The position numbers were made by a program, and so were the translations under genes. A model generated the notes under the pieces. The model was not told where the DNA came from, ran no database searches, and was given only the letters and a program-made list of their open reading frames with translations. Positions 1 to 8,781 of a stretch of 64,000 nucleotides of DNA are shown here, piece after piece (position 1 is the stretch's first letter; every line of letters begins with the position of its first letter). This DNA comes from Paenibacillus allorhizosphaerae (GTDB lineage: Bacteria; Bacillota; Bacilli; Paenibacillales; NBRC-103111): assembly GCF_910594985.1 (NCBI RefSeq), contig NZ_CAJVCE010000015.1:105832-169831 (forward strand), read 5' to 3'.

Positions 1-596
1 TCGAAGATATCGCCGGCATTCGAATTATGTGCCAATTCGTTGAAGACATCGACCGGCTGGCGGAGTTGATCCGGCAGCGCGAAGATATGACGCTCCTCTA
101 TGTAAAAGATTACATTAAAAATAAAAAGCCAAGCGGTTACCGAAGCTATCATATTATTGTAGAATACCCGGTTCAAACCGCGCTCGGAATGAAGCGAGTG
201 CTTGCGGAAATCCAGTTGCGTACGCTGGCGATGAATTTCTGGGCGACGATCGAGCATTCGCTGAACTATAAATACCGCGAAAGCTTGCCGCAGGAAGTGG
301 TGAACCGGCTGAGTAAAGCGGCCGAGGCGGCGTTCCTGCTCGATCAGGAGATGAGCAGCATCCGCGAGGAAATTATGGAAGCGCAAAAGCTGTTCGAGGA
401 TAAGTCGAACATTATATCCAAAGTATTGAATGGCATCCATGAGCTGTACTTTTTCCATCGCGTGAGAGAGGCGGCGCAGTTCCAAATGCGGTTTAACGAG
501 CTGTGGGATACCGATGACGTATGGCTGCTGAAGGAGCTGCTCGGCCAGGTAGAGGAAGCGATCGTCCGCGCGAAAAAGGGCAACGCCTCCAAATGA
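1..596 (+). CDS. relQ: Small alarmone synthetase, RelQ/YjbM type (5' end outside window)
   Basis: Catalyses pyrophosphate transfer from ATP to GDP/GTP to make (p)ppGpp in the cytoplasm. The open frame runs in from the left edge (first full codon at position 3, reading DIAGIRIMCQFVEDI), so the N-terminal part is missing. Visible signatures are GYRSYHIIVEYPV in the substrate-binding region and AEIQLRTLAMNFWATIEHS, which carries the conserved catalytic Glu of the EIQxRT motif. The remaining C-terminal part is helical and short, with no HD hydrolase, TGS or ACT domain, which separates it from long RelA/SpoT proteins. The DUF309 gene follows 30 bases later on the same strand. RelQ is favoured over RelP because of the helical C-terminal tail, but this is inference. 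Confidence 0.88.
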   Translation, partial: EDIAGIRIMCQFVEDIDRLAELIRQREDMTLLYVKDYIKNKKPSGYRSYHIIVEYPVQTALGMKRVLAEIQLRTLAMNFWATIEHSLNYKYRESLPQEVVNRLSKAAEAAFLLDQEMSSIREEIMEAQKLFEDKSNIISKVLNGIHELYFFHRVREAAQFQMRFNELWDTDDVWLLKELLGQVEEAIVRAKKGNASK

Positions 597-626
597 CGCT
601 CATGCGAACGAGGGAGATTCGGCGAC

Positions 627-1055
627 ATGCAGACGTATGACCGATTGTATGTTCAATTTATATATTACTTTAATATCGCCCGGGATTATTTTGAATGCCA
701 TGAGGTACTGGAGGAGCTGTGGCTGGAAGAAGGCCGCGACCCGCTGTATCAAGGGCTGCTGCAGGTGGCCGTCGGACTGTATCATCATCAGAACGGCAAT
801 GTGAGCGGCTCGATCAAGCTGTTCACGGCGGCGCTGGAGAAGCTGGAGGGTCATCCCGCGGAGACGCTTGGGATCGATCTCGAGTCGCTCCGGGAGCAAA
901 GCCGTCTTTATTTGCAAAAGCTGCATCGTTTGCAGCAAGAACCGTTCGCTTTTTACGACTTGGACATTCGCATTGTCGATCCGATGCTCGAAGAAGGCGT
1001 GGAGGCGCTTCGATTGCATCCGCCGGGTGAGTACGAGACGGGACAGGACCATTAA
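627..1055 (+). CDS. DUF309 domain protein (YpuF-like)
   Basis: A 142-residue cytoplasmic protein of the DUF309 family, whose biochemical function is not established. The family core is clear: ARDYFECHEVLEELWLEEG followed by DPLYQGLLQVAVGLYHHQNG, with the conserved HExxE-like helix (CHEVLEE) and the GxxxxGLYH motif. The length is close to the usual 130-170 residues. GAGGGAG lies 11 bases before the ATG. It follows the alarmone synthetase closely on the same strand, so the two are probably cotranscribed, and a terminator follows it. Confidence 0.85.
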   Translation: MQTYDRLYVQFIYYFNIARDYFECHEVLEELWLEEGRDPLYQGLLQVAVGLYHHQNGNVSGSIKLFTAALEKLEGHPAETLGIDLESLREQSRLYLQKLHRLQQEPFAFYDLDIRIVDPMLEEGVEALRLHPPGEYETGQDH

Positions 1056-1102
1056 CCGTTAAGCTAATGAAGAATCACTGATCGAAACGGCACATGATAT
1101 AA

Positions 1103-1146
1103 ATGCAAAAAGTACTGGATCATTAAGATTCCAGTACTTTTTGCAT
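1103..1146. terminator. Bidirectional intrinsic terminator
   Basis: A perfect 17-bp inverted repeat (arms 1103-1119 and 1130-1146, 10-base loop) with A-rich and T-rich outer stretches. It sits between the convergent DUF309 and thioredoxin genes and can serve both. Confidence 0.85.
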
Positions 1147-1161
1147 TGGACGAATAGCGCT

Positions 1162-1644
1162 TTATGACTTGTGCTTGGAAATGAAATTTTTGAACGTGTC
1201 GGCCGTTTGCTCGCCTTCGATGCGTTCGACTTCCTTGCCTTCTTTATAATAAATCAGGGTCGGCGTTGCTTGAATTTTGTATCTGTCCCAGCCGTTTTTG
1301 AATTCTTCCAGATTAAACTGCTTGATGTCCGCATTCAAGGATTTGGCAACCGGTACGAGAACCGGAGTGGTTGCTTTGCAATGGACACAGGTGGAGGCAA
1401 AGTAATACAGGAAAAAGCTTTCTTTTGCCGCAATCTTTTTGTCCAGGGCGTCGGGTAAAATAATGTTCTGGTAATTCGGATCGTCGAGCTGCTTGATTGT
1501 CTCCGGATGGAGCTTATCCGGCGCAATTCCATATACATTGTTGGCATATTTGCCCAGCTTCGCCTCGGTGGATTGTTGGTTGACAATATACATTGCGCCA
1601 AAGAGTACAACAATGATCGATAAATAAATAGCCAGTTTCTTCAT
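1162..1644 (-). CDS. Membrane-anchored thioredoxin-like protein
   Basis: A 160-residue thiol-disulfide protein, probably acting outside the membrane. Residues 5-21 form one hydrophobic helix, followed by a thioredoxin fold with the redox motif CVHC at residues 86-89 and a cis-proline segment (QATPTLIYY). The longer frame extends upstream, but the ATG at 1644 has AGGAG six bases before it and starts a proper signal anchor, so it is preferred. CVHC rather than CGPC suggests a specialised reductase or peroxidase-type thioredoxin like those of the Bacilli BdbA/YneN/ResA group; the partner is unknown. It is monocistronic and convergent with the DUF309 gene. Confidence 0.82.
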   Translation of the reverse strand: MKKLAIYLSIIVVLFGAMYIVNQQSTEAKLGKYANNVYGIAPDKLHPETIKQLDDPNYQNIILPDALDKKIAAKESFFLYYFASTCVHCKATTPVLVPVAKSLNADIKQFNLEEFKNGWDRYKIQATPTLIYYKEGKEVERIEGEQTADTFKNFISKHKS

Positions 1645-1843
1645 CTTGCTCCTACTTTCTTTTGGAAATGTAAAAAACAATACGTTTACCTGAAAAACAT
1701 ACGTTACTAAACAAATGTTCCTAACCTGATCATACACCAAACAGGAAGGAATTTCGACTGCCTTGTGGAATTAAAATTAAACAGATTTGCGAACATGAGC
1801 CGCAATCATGGATATAAACGACTAGGGAGGCGCAGGGGGATCC

Positions 1844-3472
1844 ATGATCAGAAACATATCGGTGTATCTATGGTACTTGTTCGGCTTCAGTTTGTCGCTC
1901 TTGCTGTTTCTCGGCTTGTACTTGATCAGCGGTTCCTCCACGACGACAGGGTCCGCCATGCGGCCTGAGAACGCCGCGGACATGGTCACCATATTAACGG
2001 GTGCTCAAAGCTATCATGTCATCGATGCATTTAAGGTTGAGAACGCCACGGCGCCGGTATATGAGTTTCCTGCGCTGGCGGCATCCAAATCGAAAATTAC
2101 GAAAGGGACGCTTTTCACCTTAAAAGACAAGGCACATGTTGTTGAGCAGTACGGCGTGCCGGATCACAATAAAATCGTTTATTTTGTTATGCGAACGGAA
2201 GAGCAGGACGGCGGGGTATGGAATCAAACGGACGCGGTGACGATCGATCCGAAAATGCAAACGATGCAGAGCGATCCGATCGGATATTCATACGGCAGTT
2301 CCCCCGAAGAAGTCGCGCAGGTTACGAAACTGCTCGGGTTTGTCAATAACGATGAATTTCTATACATTACGCTGAAAAACGAAGGCAGTGAACGGGTGCT
2401 CCGCGTGAACCGGTTTTCGGTTGCGAAGCGGACGGTTACGCCGGTGCTCGATCTGTATCGCTTCAAGGACGGAGACGGCGCACTTTCGTCGATAACCATT
2501 GCGGAGTCGGCCGTATCGCCGGACGGTCGGCGGCTGCTCGTGAAAGACAGCCGTAAAGGCATTGTCAGCTATGATATGAATACGGGCGCCGCGAAAGTGA
2601 TTGCGCCGCCGGCGGAGCTTGGAGTCAGGGACAAGCTGTTCGTGTCCCGGGAGGCAGGGGTTGCATTGTATGAAGCCGGTTTATTCCGGAACGATGTCCG
2701 GTGGATCGATCTGAATTCGTCGGAGGCGAAGCTTCCTTTTGCATCGGAAACGGGGCTGCTGGAGGCTGGTATGGACGCGAGCCGCAAGCTGCTGTATTAC
2801 AACTTCACGTACGACCGCGAGGTGAGGAACTTTAGTCTGAACGATAAAAAAGCGATGCTCTATTCTTACGGTGTGCAAATGACGGATTTGAAGGGCGTGC
2901 CGATCCAACGTTTCAGTTTGCCGAAGGAATCGCAGGAGCGTTTGGAATACGGGGGATGCTACAGCGAAGACAAGAAGATCGTACTGCTTCACCGATTCAC
3001 GGTGGAAACGAACAGCAAAGGAATGCCTTATAAAAAAACGACAGGCTGGCTTACCGGCGACCTGGCGACGGGAACGATGACGGTGCTGCAAAAAATCGAC
3101 GTACCCGACAGCTGGGAACGGAAAGATATGTTGTTCGGCAGCGTCTTCACTGATGTGAACAACGACACGGCTGCCGAGCAAGTGTTTGTGAACACGCTCG
3201 AACGTACGTACTATACCTCCCGGTGGAGGACGAAAGAAGCGGTGCTGCTTCCCGAAGAAGATGCGATCATGTTCGCGGATGAAACGAGCAAGCGTATATT
3301 CGTCAGTTCTTTTACCCGGCCGGACCTGATCGTTGCAGTGAACAATTATAAGAAGTACAATTGGGATAATCGCGATTTTGTTTGGCTGAGCGGGCACTGG
3401 TTATCCAGATATCATACGCAGCCGGAGGGCGACAAAATTTATTTCTTCCAGATACCTACGGAAACGAGTTGA
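1844..3472 (+). CDS. Membrane-anchored protein with beta-propeller-like ectodomain, unknown function
   Basis: A 542-residue protein with one N-terminal hydrophobic helix (about residues 9-29) and a long extracytoplasmic region. The ectodomain has repeated short strands and segments such as SPDGRRLLVKDSRKGIVSYD, typical of beta-propeller (TolB/WD-like) folds, but no catalytic motif could be identified. GGGAGG precedes the ATG. Its stop codon is directly followed by the ATG of the downstream methyltransferase, so the two genes are almost certainly cotranscribed. It looks like a lineage-specific Paenibacillus protein; its role in the operon is unknown. Confidence 0.72.
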   Translation: MIRNISVYLWYLFGFSLSLLLFLGLYLISGSSTTTGSAMRPENAADMVTILTGAQSYHVIDAFKVENATAPVYEFPALAASKSKITKGTLFTLKDKAHVVEQYGVPDHNKIVYFVMRTEEQDGGVWNQTDAVTIDPKMQTMQSDPIGYSYGSSPEEVAQVTKLLGFVNNDEFLYITLKNEGSERVLRVNRFSVAKRTVTPVLDLYRFKDGDGALSSITIAESAVSPDGRRLLVKDSRKGIVSYDMNTGAAKVIAPPAELGVRDKLFVSREAGVALYEAGLFRNDVRWIDLNSSEAKLPFASETGLLEAGMDASRKLLYYNFTYDREVRNFSLNDKKAMLYSYGVQMTDLKGVPIQRFSLPKESQERLEYGGCYSEDKKIVLLHRFTVETNSKGMPYKKTTGWLTGDLATGTMTVLQKIDVPDSWERKDMLFGSVFTDVNNDTAAEQVFVNTLERTYYTSRWRTKEAVLLPEEDAIMFADETSKRIFVSSFTRPDLIVAVNNYKKYNWDNRDFVWLSGHWLSRYHTQPEGDKIYFFQIPTETS

Positions 3473-4966
3473 ATGTTGATGACAGGGCCGGTTGCGCCTG
3501 ATGCGTTTTTAGAGCGAATGAAAGCAATGCTTGGGGCCGAGTATTCGGCCTTCTTGGCGTCTTACGAGGAAGACAGACTGTACGGGCTGCGGGTGAATAC
3601 GCTCAAGGCTGCCGTTCCCCGCCTGCTGGAATTAACGGAGCTCAAGCTTGACCCGGTGCCATGGACGGAAACGGGCTTTTATTATAATGAGACGGCTCGT
3701 CCCGGCAAACACCCCCATTACCATGCCGGTTTGTATTATATTCAAGAGCCGAGCGCCATGGCGCCGGCAGAGCTGCTCGGCATAGAGCCCGGAGACTATG
3801 TGCTTGATCTTTGCGCCGCACCGGGCGGCAAAACGACGCAGCTCGCGGCGAAGCTGCAAGGAACGGGATTGATCGTAGCCAACGACGTGCACCCGGACCG
3901 GGTCAAGGCGCTCGTTAAAAATATCGAGCTCAGCGGGGTGACCAATGCGGTCGTACTCAATGAGGACCCGGAACGAATGGTTCGTCCGTTTGCCGGCTAT
4001 TTCGATAAAATTCTCGTCGACGCGCCGTGTTCGGGAGAAGGGATGTTCCGCAAGGAAGAAGATATGGCCAAAGCTTGGCAGCCTGGGTGGGTGGATAAGT
4101 ACGCGGGCATGCAGCGGACGCTGCTGCGTCAAGCGGCGCAAATGCTGCGGATGGGCGGACGGCTCGTCTATTCGACCTGCACGTTCTCGCCGGAGGAGAA
4201 CGAAGCGATCATCGCCGAATTTCTCGACGAGCATCCGGCGTTCGAGGTGGTGCCCGCGATCGCCGGGCACGCAGGCTTTGCCCCCGGACGGCCGGACTGG
4301 CTGGCCTCGGGCCGTTACGCCCGAGCCGGCGAAGTGGCCGGCACGGCGCGCTTGTGGCCCCACCGCCTGCGGGGCGAGGGCCACTACGCGGCCGTGCTGC
4401 GCCACCGCGGCGAGGCCGATGCGCCGCGGGCTGCGACAGCGCCGCCGCGCGAGGCGTCGCCCGCGCGTGCACAGCGCGGCGGCGGCGGCTCCGCTCGCGC
4501 AGGCCGTGCGGCCGCGGCGGCAGCCGACCCGCGCGAGGCGCTGGCCCGCTTCGCGCGCGAGCATTTGGCCGCGGCGCTGCCCGCGGCCCTGGAACTGCGC
4601 GGCGAGCATGTATATGCCGCGCCGGAAGGGCTGCCGCCGCTGGACGGCATCCGGGTCATCCGACCCGGATGGTATCTCGGCGGCGCGGTCAAGCAGCGCT
4701 TCGTGCCTTCGCACGCGCTGGCAATGGGGCTGCGCGCGGAGGATGCGCTACGCCGCATTATGCTGACGGCTCAAGATCCGCGGGCCGTACGCTATCTCAA
4801 GGGCGAGACGCTGGAGCTCGCCCCGGGAGACCTGCACGCCGCGCATGACAGCGTGGAACCGAAAGGCTACTGCCTCGTCTGTGTCGACGGTTATCCCGTC
4901 GGCTGGGGCAAATGGCTGGACGGCCTGCTCAAGAACGAATATCCCCCCGGCTGGAGGTGGACATAA
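3473..4966 (+). CDS. RsmF/YebU-type rRNA cytosine-C5 methyltransferase (copy 1)
   Basis: SAM-dependent RNA m5C methyltransferase of the NOP2/RsmB/RsmF family, 497 residues. The SAM-binding motif DLCAAPGGKTTQLA lies near residue 112, the PCSGEGMF motif with one conserved Cys near 186 and STCTF with the catalytic Cys near 235. The C-terminal PUA/RsmF-type RNA-binding domain is recognisable (RPGWYLGG, LRYLKGETL-like, YPVGWGKW). Between the catalytic and C-terminal domains (about nt 4380-4570) is a very GC-rich Ala/Arg/Gly linker of low complexity. The start follows the upstream stop without a gap, and rsuA follows after two bases. A second copy lies at 7226-8638 on the other strand. Which rRNA position is modified cannot be told. 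Confidence 0.88.
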   Translation: MLMTGPVAPDAFLERMKAMLGAEYSAFLASYEEDRLYGLRVNTLKAAVPRLLELTELKLDPVPWTETGFYYNETARPGKHPHYHAGLYYIQEPSAMAPAELLGIEPGDYVLDLCAAPGGKTTQLAAKLQGTGLIVANDVHPDRVKALVKNIELSGVTNAVVLNEDPERMVRPFAGYFDKILVDAPCSGEGMFRKEEDMAKAWQPGWVDKYAGMQRTLLRQAAQMLRMGGRLVYSTCTFSPEENEAIIAEFLDEHPAFEVVPAIAGHAGFAPGRPDWLASGRYARAGEVAGTARLWPHRLRGEGHYAAVLRHRGEADAPRAATAPPREASPARAQRGGGGSARAGRAAAAAADPREALARFAREHLAAALPAALELRGEHVYAAPEGLPPLDGIRVIRPGWYLGGAVKQRFVPSHALAMGLRAEDALRRIMLTAQDPRAVRYLKGETLELAPGDLHAAHDSVEPKGYCLVCVDGYPVGWGKWLDGLLKNEYPPGWRWT

Positions 4967-4968
4967 AG

Positions 4969-5724
4969 ATGAAAGCAACGATGCGTCTGGACAAGCTGCT
5001 CGCGCATACCGGATTCGGCACGCGTAGCGAAATCAAGCAGCTCGTGAAACGCGGCGCTGTAACCGTCAACGACAAGCCGGCCAAAGACAGCGGCATGCAG
5101 GTGCAGCCGGATCGCGACCGCATTGCTGTCGAGGGAGAGCCGGTTGCGTACCGCCAGTTCGTATATTTGATGCTCAACAAACCGCAGGGCGTTGTTTCGG
5201 CCACGGAAGATACAAGAGACCGAACGGTGCTTGACCTGCTGGACGAAGAATACGCGCACTTCGAAGTGTTTCCTGTCGGGAGGCTGGACAAAGATACGGA
5301 GGGGCTGCTGCTGCTGACCAACGACGGGAAACTTGCGCACAACCTGCTGTCTCCCCGGAAGCACGTACCCAAAACGTATTACGCCGAAGTGGACGGCGCC
5401 GTCGGTCCGGATGATGCGGAAGCGTTCGCGCAAGGTGTGACGCTCGACGACGGCTATGTGACGATGCCGGCCAAGCTTAACATATTGCAAAAGGGAAGCC
5501 CGGACAGGGGAGAGAGGTCCGTCATCGAGCTGACGATTATGGAAGGGAAGTTCCATCAAGTAAAAAGAATGTTTCAAGCCGTCGGCAAAAAAGTCGTTTT
5601 CCTGAAGCGCCTCTCCATGGGCCCGCTTGTTCTAGACCCTGCTCTACCCACCGGACAAAGCCGCGAGCTGACGGCGTACGAGCTGGAACGGCTCGTCAAA
5701 GCGCATGAGACGCTTGAAGGATAA
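4969..5724 (+). CDS. rsuA: 16S rRNA pseudouridine synthase (RsuA/RluB/E/F family)
   Basis: Isomerises a specific uridine in rRNA to pseudouridine. The 251 residues comprise an N-terminal S4 RNA-binding domain (MRLDKLLAHTGFGTRSEIK, residues 4-22, up to about 60) followed by the catalytic domain with YLMLNKPQGVVS and the signature VGRLDKDTEGLLLLTNDG, whose Asp is the catalytic residue. The ATG at 4969 is chosen over an upstream in-frame start because GGAGGTGG lies 9 bases before it and the S4 domain begins there. It is the third gene of the operon with the propeller protein and the methyltransferase, so two rRNA-modification enzymes are coupled. The hairpin at 5760 ends the unit. Confidence 0.9.
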   Translation: MKATMRLDKLLAHTGFGTRSEIKQLVKRGAVTVNDKPAKDSGMQVQPDRDRIAVEGEPVAYRQFVYLMLNKPQGVVSATEDTRDRTVLDLLDEEYAHFEVFPVGRLDKDTEGLLLLTNDGKLAHNLLSPRKHVPKTYYAEVDGAVGPDDAEAFAQGVTLDDGYVTMPAKLNILQKGSPDRGERSVIELTIMEGKFHQVKRMFQAVGKKVVFLKRLSMGPLVLDPALPTGQSRELTAYELERLVKAHETLEG

Positions 5725-5759
5725 ACTGGTTGCGTAGCCGTCTTGTACGATTGCCAAAG

Positions 5760-5789
5760 AAGGGTTCGGACTTAGGTCCCAACCCTTTT
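5760..5789 (+). terminator. Intrinsic terminator after rsuA
   Basis: A 12-bp stem with one mismatch (arms 5760-5771 and 5776-5787), a four-base loop and a T run; it follows rsuA by 35 bases. Confidence 0.75.
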
Positions 5790-5825
5790 CGTGTTATAGG
5801 GAGACTGAAGGATAGCGGCGGGGAA

Positions 5826-5918
5826 TTAATAAATACCTGCACGTAGGATGATCACCAGCAAAATAAACAATACAAGAATCGTACCTGTCGACGTGAAAAA
5901 GCCGTGAACATGAGACAT
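5826..5918 (-). CDS. YjcZ-family sporulation mini-protein
   Basis: A 30-residue protein (begins MSHVHGFFTSTG, ends LLVIILRAGIY) with a short polar N-terminus and a single C-terminal transmembrane helix. This is the layout of the YjcZ family of small sporulation membrane proteins found in multiple copies in Bacilli. AAAGGA sits about 12 bases before the ATG. It is transcribed opposite to its neighbours and is alone. The molecular role of the family is not established. Confidence 0.72.
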   Translation of the reverse strand: MSHVHGFFTSTGTILVLFILLVIILRAGIY

Positions 5919-6113
5919 GGAGAAATCATTCCTTTCGATGTTGTGACCCATGAGAACCCAGGTCATCAGTTTACTTTAGGTTATGGCCGAACGCCCGAGT
6001 CGGATCTGGTCGAATGTCCCGGCGAATAAATATTGGGCTCGACTGGACATCATATACAAGGGCGGCCGAAAACTAACTTGTCTTCCATTATCGCCTAACT
6101 TGGAGGGAACCGA

Positions 6114-7163
6114 ATGGCTAATGTGATGCTTAGGCCGGACTTGAAAACGGCCGGCGGCGAAGTCAACGATATTTTATTCAATCATCGTTCTGTAGGCACA
6201 TTATCGCTGGTATACCGGGAAAACGATCGCATAGCGGGAGCGCTTCAGTTGGAGCAAGAGGTTCTTTCGGAATCGGAAAAGGAAGCGGTTTTCGAAAGCG
6301 TGCACGCCTATGTACAGGCTTTGGCCGGAGCGGTTCAGGCGAAGAGCTGCGAAGTGATGGCTACATATGGCAGCTACGACCATATCATCGCGACGGAAAG
6401 TGTGGACGAAGCGTATCCGCAAATAACCGATACCGATGAAGACTTTGATTTCGATTCGGATTGGGTCGATACGGATACCCGGCTTGAAGACGACGGTCCA
6501 TTGGAACGGGGAGATTACACGATGGCCGACTTCGAACTGGTCGTTGTGGGAGAAGCGGATGATGCGATTGAATATCATGTATACGACAAAGATGAAGATT
6601 GGGTGGCCGAGGCATTCCTTCAGATCGAAGACCGCGAAGTGAGCGGAACGGTGAATTGGCTGATGGAGCCGACGGAAGAAGAACTGGACATAGTGGCCGA
6701 TTTGCTTGTCCTTGATTTTGACGACGACCAAGTGGACAGCTTTGTGATCGATATGAAGTTTAATCATGAAGTGATAGAAACGATCGAGTTGACCCACGAG
6801 GACATACTGGACGAAGCGGAAGCGGAAGCGGAGAGCGAGCATGTCTGGTACAAGCGCAGCGATAAGGACGACTATTCCGTGCTGCTTGCGCGGGACGACG
6901 GAGATGTGTTGACCTATGAGCTTTATCAATCGACCTACGGCGGACTGCCGATCGGTACGGCGACCATCGATATAAGCCAGCGGCAGCTGACCGGATTTAT
7001 CGATTTTCGCGAGGCCGGCAGCAGCGATGACCGCGAATTGATCGCGATGATGCTGATGCAGGAGCTGGATAAAGAAAAAGATTTCGATACGATCAATTTA
7101 AGCATGATGCACAAAAACCGGCTGATCGAGGAAGTACGGCTCGAAACGGAACAGGTGCATTAA
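6114..7163 (+). CDS. Acidic protein of unknown function
   Basis: A 349-residue soluble protein, strongly acidic, with an Asp/Glu-rich stretch around residues 110-135 (TDTDEDFDFDSDWVDTDTR). No signal peptide, transmembrane helix or enzyme motif could be seen. The second half contains repeated alternating beta/alpha-like segments (YHVYDKDEDWVAEAFLQIED; YSVLLARDDGDVLTYELYQS), suggesting an internally duplicated domain of about 100 residues. TTGGAGGG lies before the ATG, and a terminator follows. It is monocistronic. I do not recognise the family. Confidence 0.7.
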   Translation: MANVMLRPDLKTAGGEVNDILFNHRSVGTLSLVYRENDRIAGALQLEQEVLSESEKEAVFESVHAYVQALAGAVQAKSCEVMATYGSYDHIIATESVDEAYPQITDTDEDFDFDSDWVDTDTRLEDDGPLERGDYTMADFELVVVGEADDAIEYHVYDKDEDWVAEAFLQIEDREVSGTVNWLMEPTEEELDIVADLLVLDFDDDQVDSFVIDMKFNHEVIETIELTHEDILDEAEAEAESEHVWYKRSDKDDYSVLLARDDGDVLTYELYQSTYGGLPIGTATIDISQRQLTGFIDFREAGSSDDRELIAMMLMQELDKEKDFDTINLSMMHKNRLIEEVRLETEQVH

Positions 7164-7183
7164 AAAGCAGTGCATGACAGTAA

Positions 7184-7219
7184 ACCGTCCGGGCGGATTT
7201 TTATCGCCGGACGGTTTTG
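7184..7219. terminator. Intrinsic terminator between convergent genes
   Basis: Stem ACCGTCCGG(G)CG at 7184-7195 pairs with CGCCGGACGGT at 7205-7215 (one bulge), then TTTT. It lies between the acidic-protein gene and the minus-strand methyltransferase. Confidence 0.78.
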
Positions 7220-7225
7220 TACGTT

Positions 7226-8638
7226 TCACGATTTCCTGAGTCCTTTCGGGTAATGATTTTTCACCTGACCGTCCGATTGCTTACCCCAGCCTAACGGATA
7301 ATCATCGACAGCGACAACGACCCAGCCCTGATACGGCAATGCAGCCGGCAGCGTCTCACCCTTCAAATAACGCAGAACTTGTTCGTCGTCGGCTTTGAAG
7401 TTGATCGTTTGGCGGGCCGCACCAGCCTGATCGCCGCGAGGTATAGCAAGTGCCAGGGCATGAGAAGGCTCGACGCGTCCTTTACGGATTTCGGCCAAAT
7501 GCAGCCCGGGACGCAATATTTTGAGTCCCGGCAGCCAGGTGCTGTCGAACGGGCAATTGTCCGCGGAAGGCAGCCAGTAGAGCTGTTCTCCGAATAATAC
7601 GGTTTCACCCGGAGGCAGAGGGAAGCGTTCCCCGTTCAGCGAATCCGCGGCCCAGCGGCGAAACTGCTCCATTGCCTCCTCCTCCGGCCGCCGTGTGCCG
7701 CGCTTTCCTTTGGAACGGCGTACGGCTTCCGTTCTTTCTTGCCCTTGCCGGTATGCCGGCTCCGCCTCCTGAGCCGCATCGGCGCTTAACCGGAGCACGG
7801 CGACGAAATGCCCCTCGCCGCGCTGACGGTGAGGCCAAATGCGTTCCGTGCGTTCGAGCGTCAGCTCTGGAAACCGCCGGGTAAGTTGTTCAACCGTCCG
7901 TTCATTCTCAAGCTCGTTAAACGTACAGGTCGAATAAGCGATTCGGCCGCCCGGCTTCAGCATCGCGATAGCCGATTCCAATATATCAAGCTGCCGCGCC
8001 GCGCACATTTCGACATGCGCCGGTGACCACTCCGCAACCGCATCCGGGTCTTTGCGGAACATTCCTTCTCCGGAGCACGGCGCATCGACCATCATTTTAT
8101 CGAAGAACCGGGGAAACCGCGCGGCCAGCTGCTGCGGCGAGGCGCTTACGACGACGGCATTGCGGACGCCCATGCGCTCGATGTTTTCGGACAACGCTTT
8201 GGCGCGCACCCCGTGAATTTCATTGGAAATAAGCAAGCCTTCCCCGCCCAGCTTACCGGCGATTTGCGTCGACTTGCCCCCAGGCGCCGCCGCGAGATCC
8301 AGCACGATGTCCCCGGGCTGCGGATCGAGCAGCTCCACAGCGGACATGGCCGAAGGTTCTTGAATATAATAAAGCCCGGCGGCGTGATAAGGATGTCTGC
8401 CGGGTCTGGTCTCTTCCTCGTAATAAAACCCTGTTCCGCACCACGGTACTTGCTCCAACGAAAATAAACCGCGCAGCAGGTTCATTGCCGCATCATCGGC
8501 AACGTTCACTTTGGAAGGGTTCACGCGCAGCCCTTGCGTTCGGGGCATCGTGTAGCTATGAAAGAAGGCGTCCGCTTCGGCATCGTTGCCTAGCTGTTCC
8601 TTCATTTGTATTATATAGGCTTCCGGTAATTCAATCAT
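7226..8638 (-). CDS. RsmF/YebU-type rRNA cytosine-C5 methyltransferase (copy 2)
   Basis: Second SAM-dependent RNA m5C methyltransferase of the NOP2/RsmF family, 470 residues from the ATG at 8638 (an upstream in-frame extension exists; AAGGAG lies 14 bases before this ATG and almost abuts an in-frame TTG, so the exact start is uncertain). Motifs are DLAAAPGGKSTQIAG, PCSGEGMFRK and STCTF, and the C-terminal RNA-binding region ends in a YPLGWGKQ motif matching copy 1 (YPVGWGKW). The protein aligns along its whole length with copy 1 but lacks the long GC-rich linker. It is alone on its strand. The two paralogues probably modify different cytosines; the sequence does not say which. Confidence 0.87.
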   Translation of the reverse strand: MIELPEAYIIQMKEQLGNDAEADAFFHSYTMPRTQGLRVNPSKVNVADDAAMNLLRGLFSLEQVPWCGTGFYYEEETRPGRHPYHAAGLYYIQEPSAMSAVELLDPQPGDIVLDLAAAPGGKSTQIAGKLGGEGLLISNEIHGVRAKALSENIERMGVRNAVVVSASPQQLAARFPRFFDKMMVDAPCSGEGMFRKDPDAVAEWSPAHVEMCAARQLDILESAIAMLKPGGRIAYSTCTFNELENERTVEQLTRRFPELTLERTERIWPHRQRGEGHFVAVLRLSADAAQEAEPAYRQGQERTEAVRRSKGKRGTRRPEEEAMEQFRRWAADSLNGERFPLPPGETVLFGEQLYWLPSADNCPFDSTWLPGLKILRPGLHLAEIRKGRVEPSHALALAIPRGDQAGAARQTINFKADDEQVLRYLKGETLPAALPYQGWVVVAVDDYPLGWGKQSDGQVKNHYPKGLRKS

Positions 8639-8718
8639 CTCGGTTGTCAAAACTCCTTTTTCCGTATACATACGTTTCTGCGAGCAGATTCTCGTTTCAT
8701 TATACAAGTTTCACCATA

Positions 8719-8748
8719 TTGTAGGAAGCGAATCCCTCATGATATAAT
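8719..8748 (+). promoter_or_regulatory. Sigma-A-type promoter for queDEC
   Basis: TTGTAG (8719-8724), 18-base spacer, TATAAT (8743-8748). The leader to queD is only about 30 bases, too short for a preQ1 riboswitch. Confidence 0.6.
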
Positions 8749-8781
8749 GGTGTGTGTTTTTTGGTAGAGAGGTGAACAGCG

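Noticed and set aside
3632..4714. 360-codon minus-strand frame inside the first RsmF-like gene
   Set aside because: Arg/Ala-rich composition opposite a clearly recognised enzyme; shadow of high GC.
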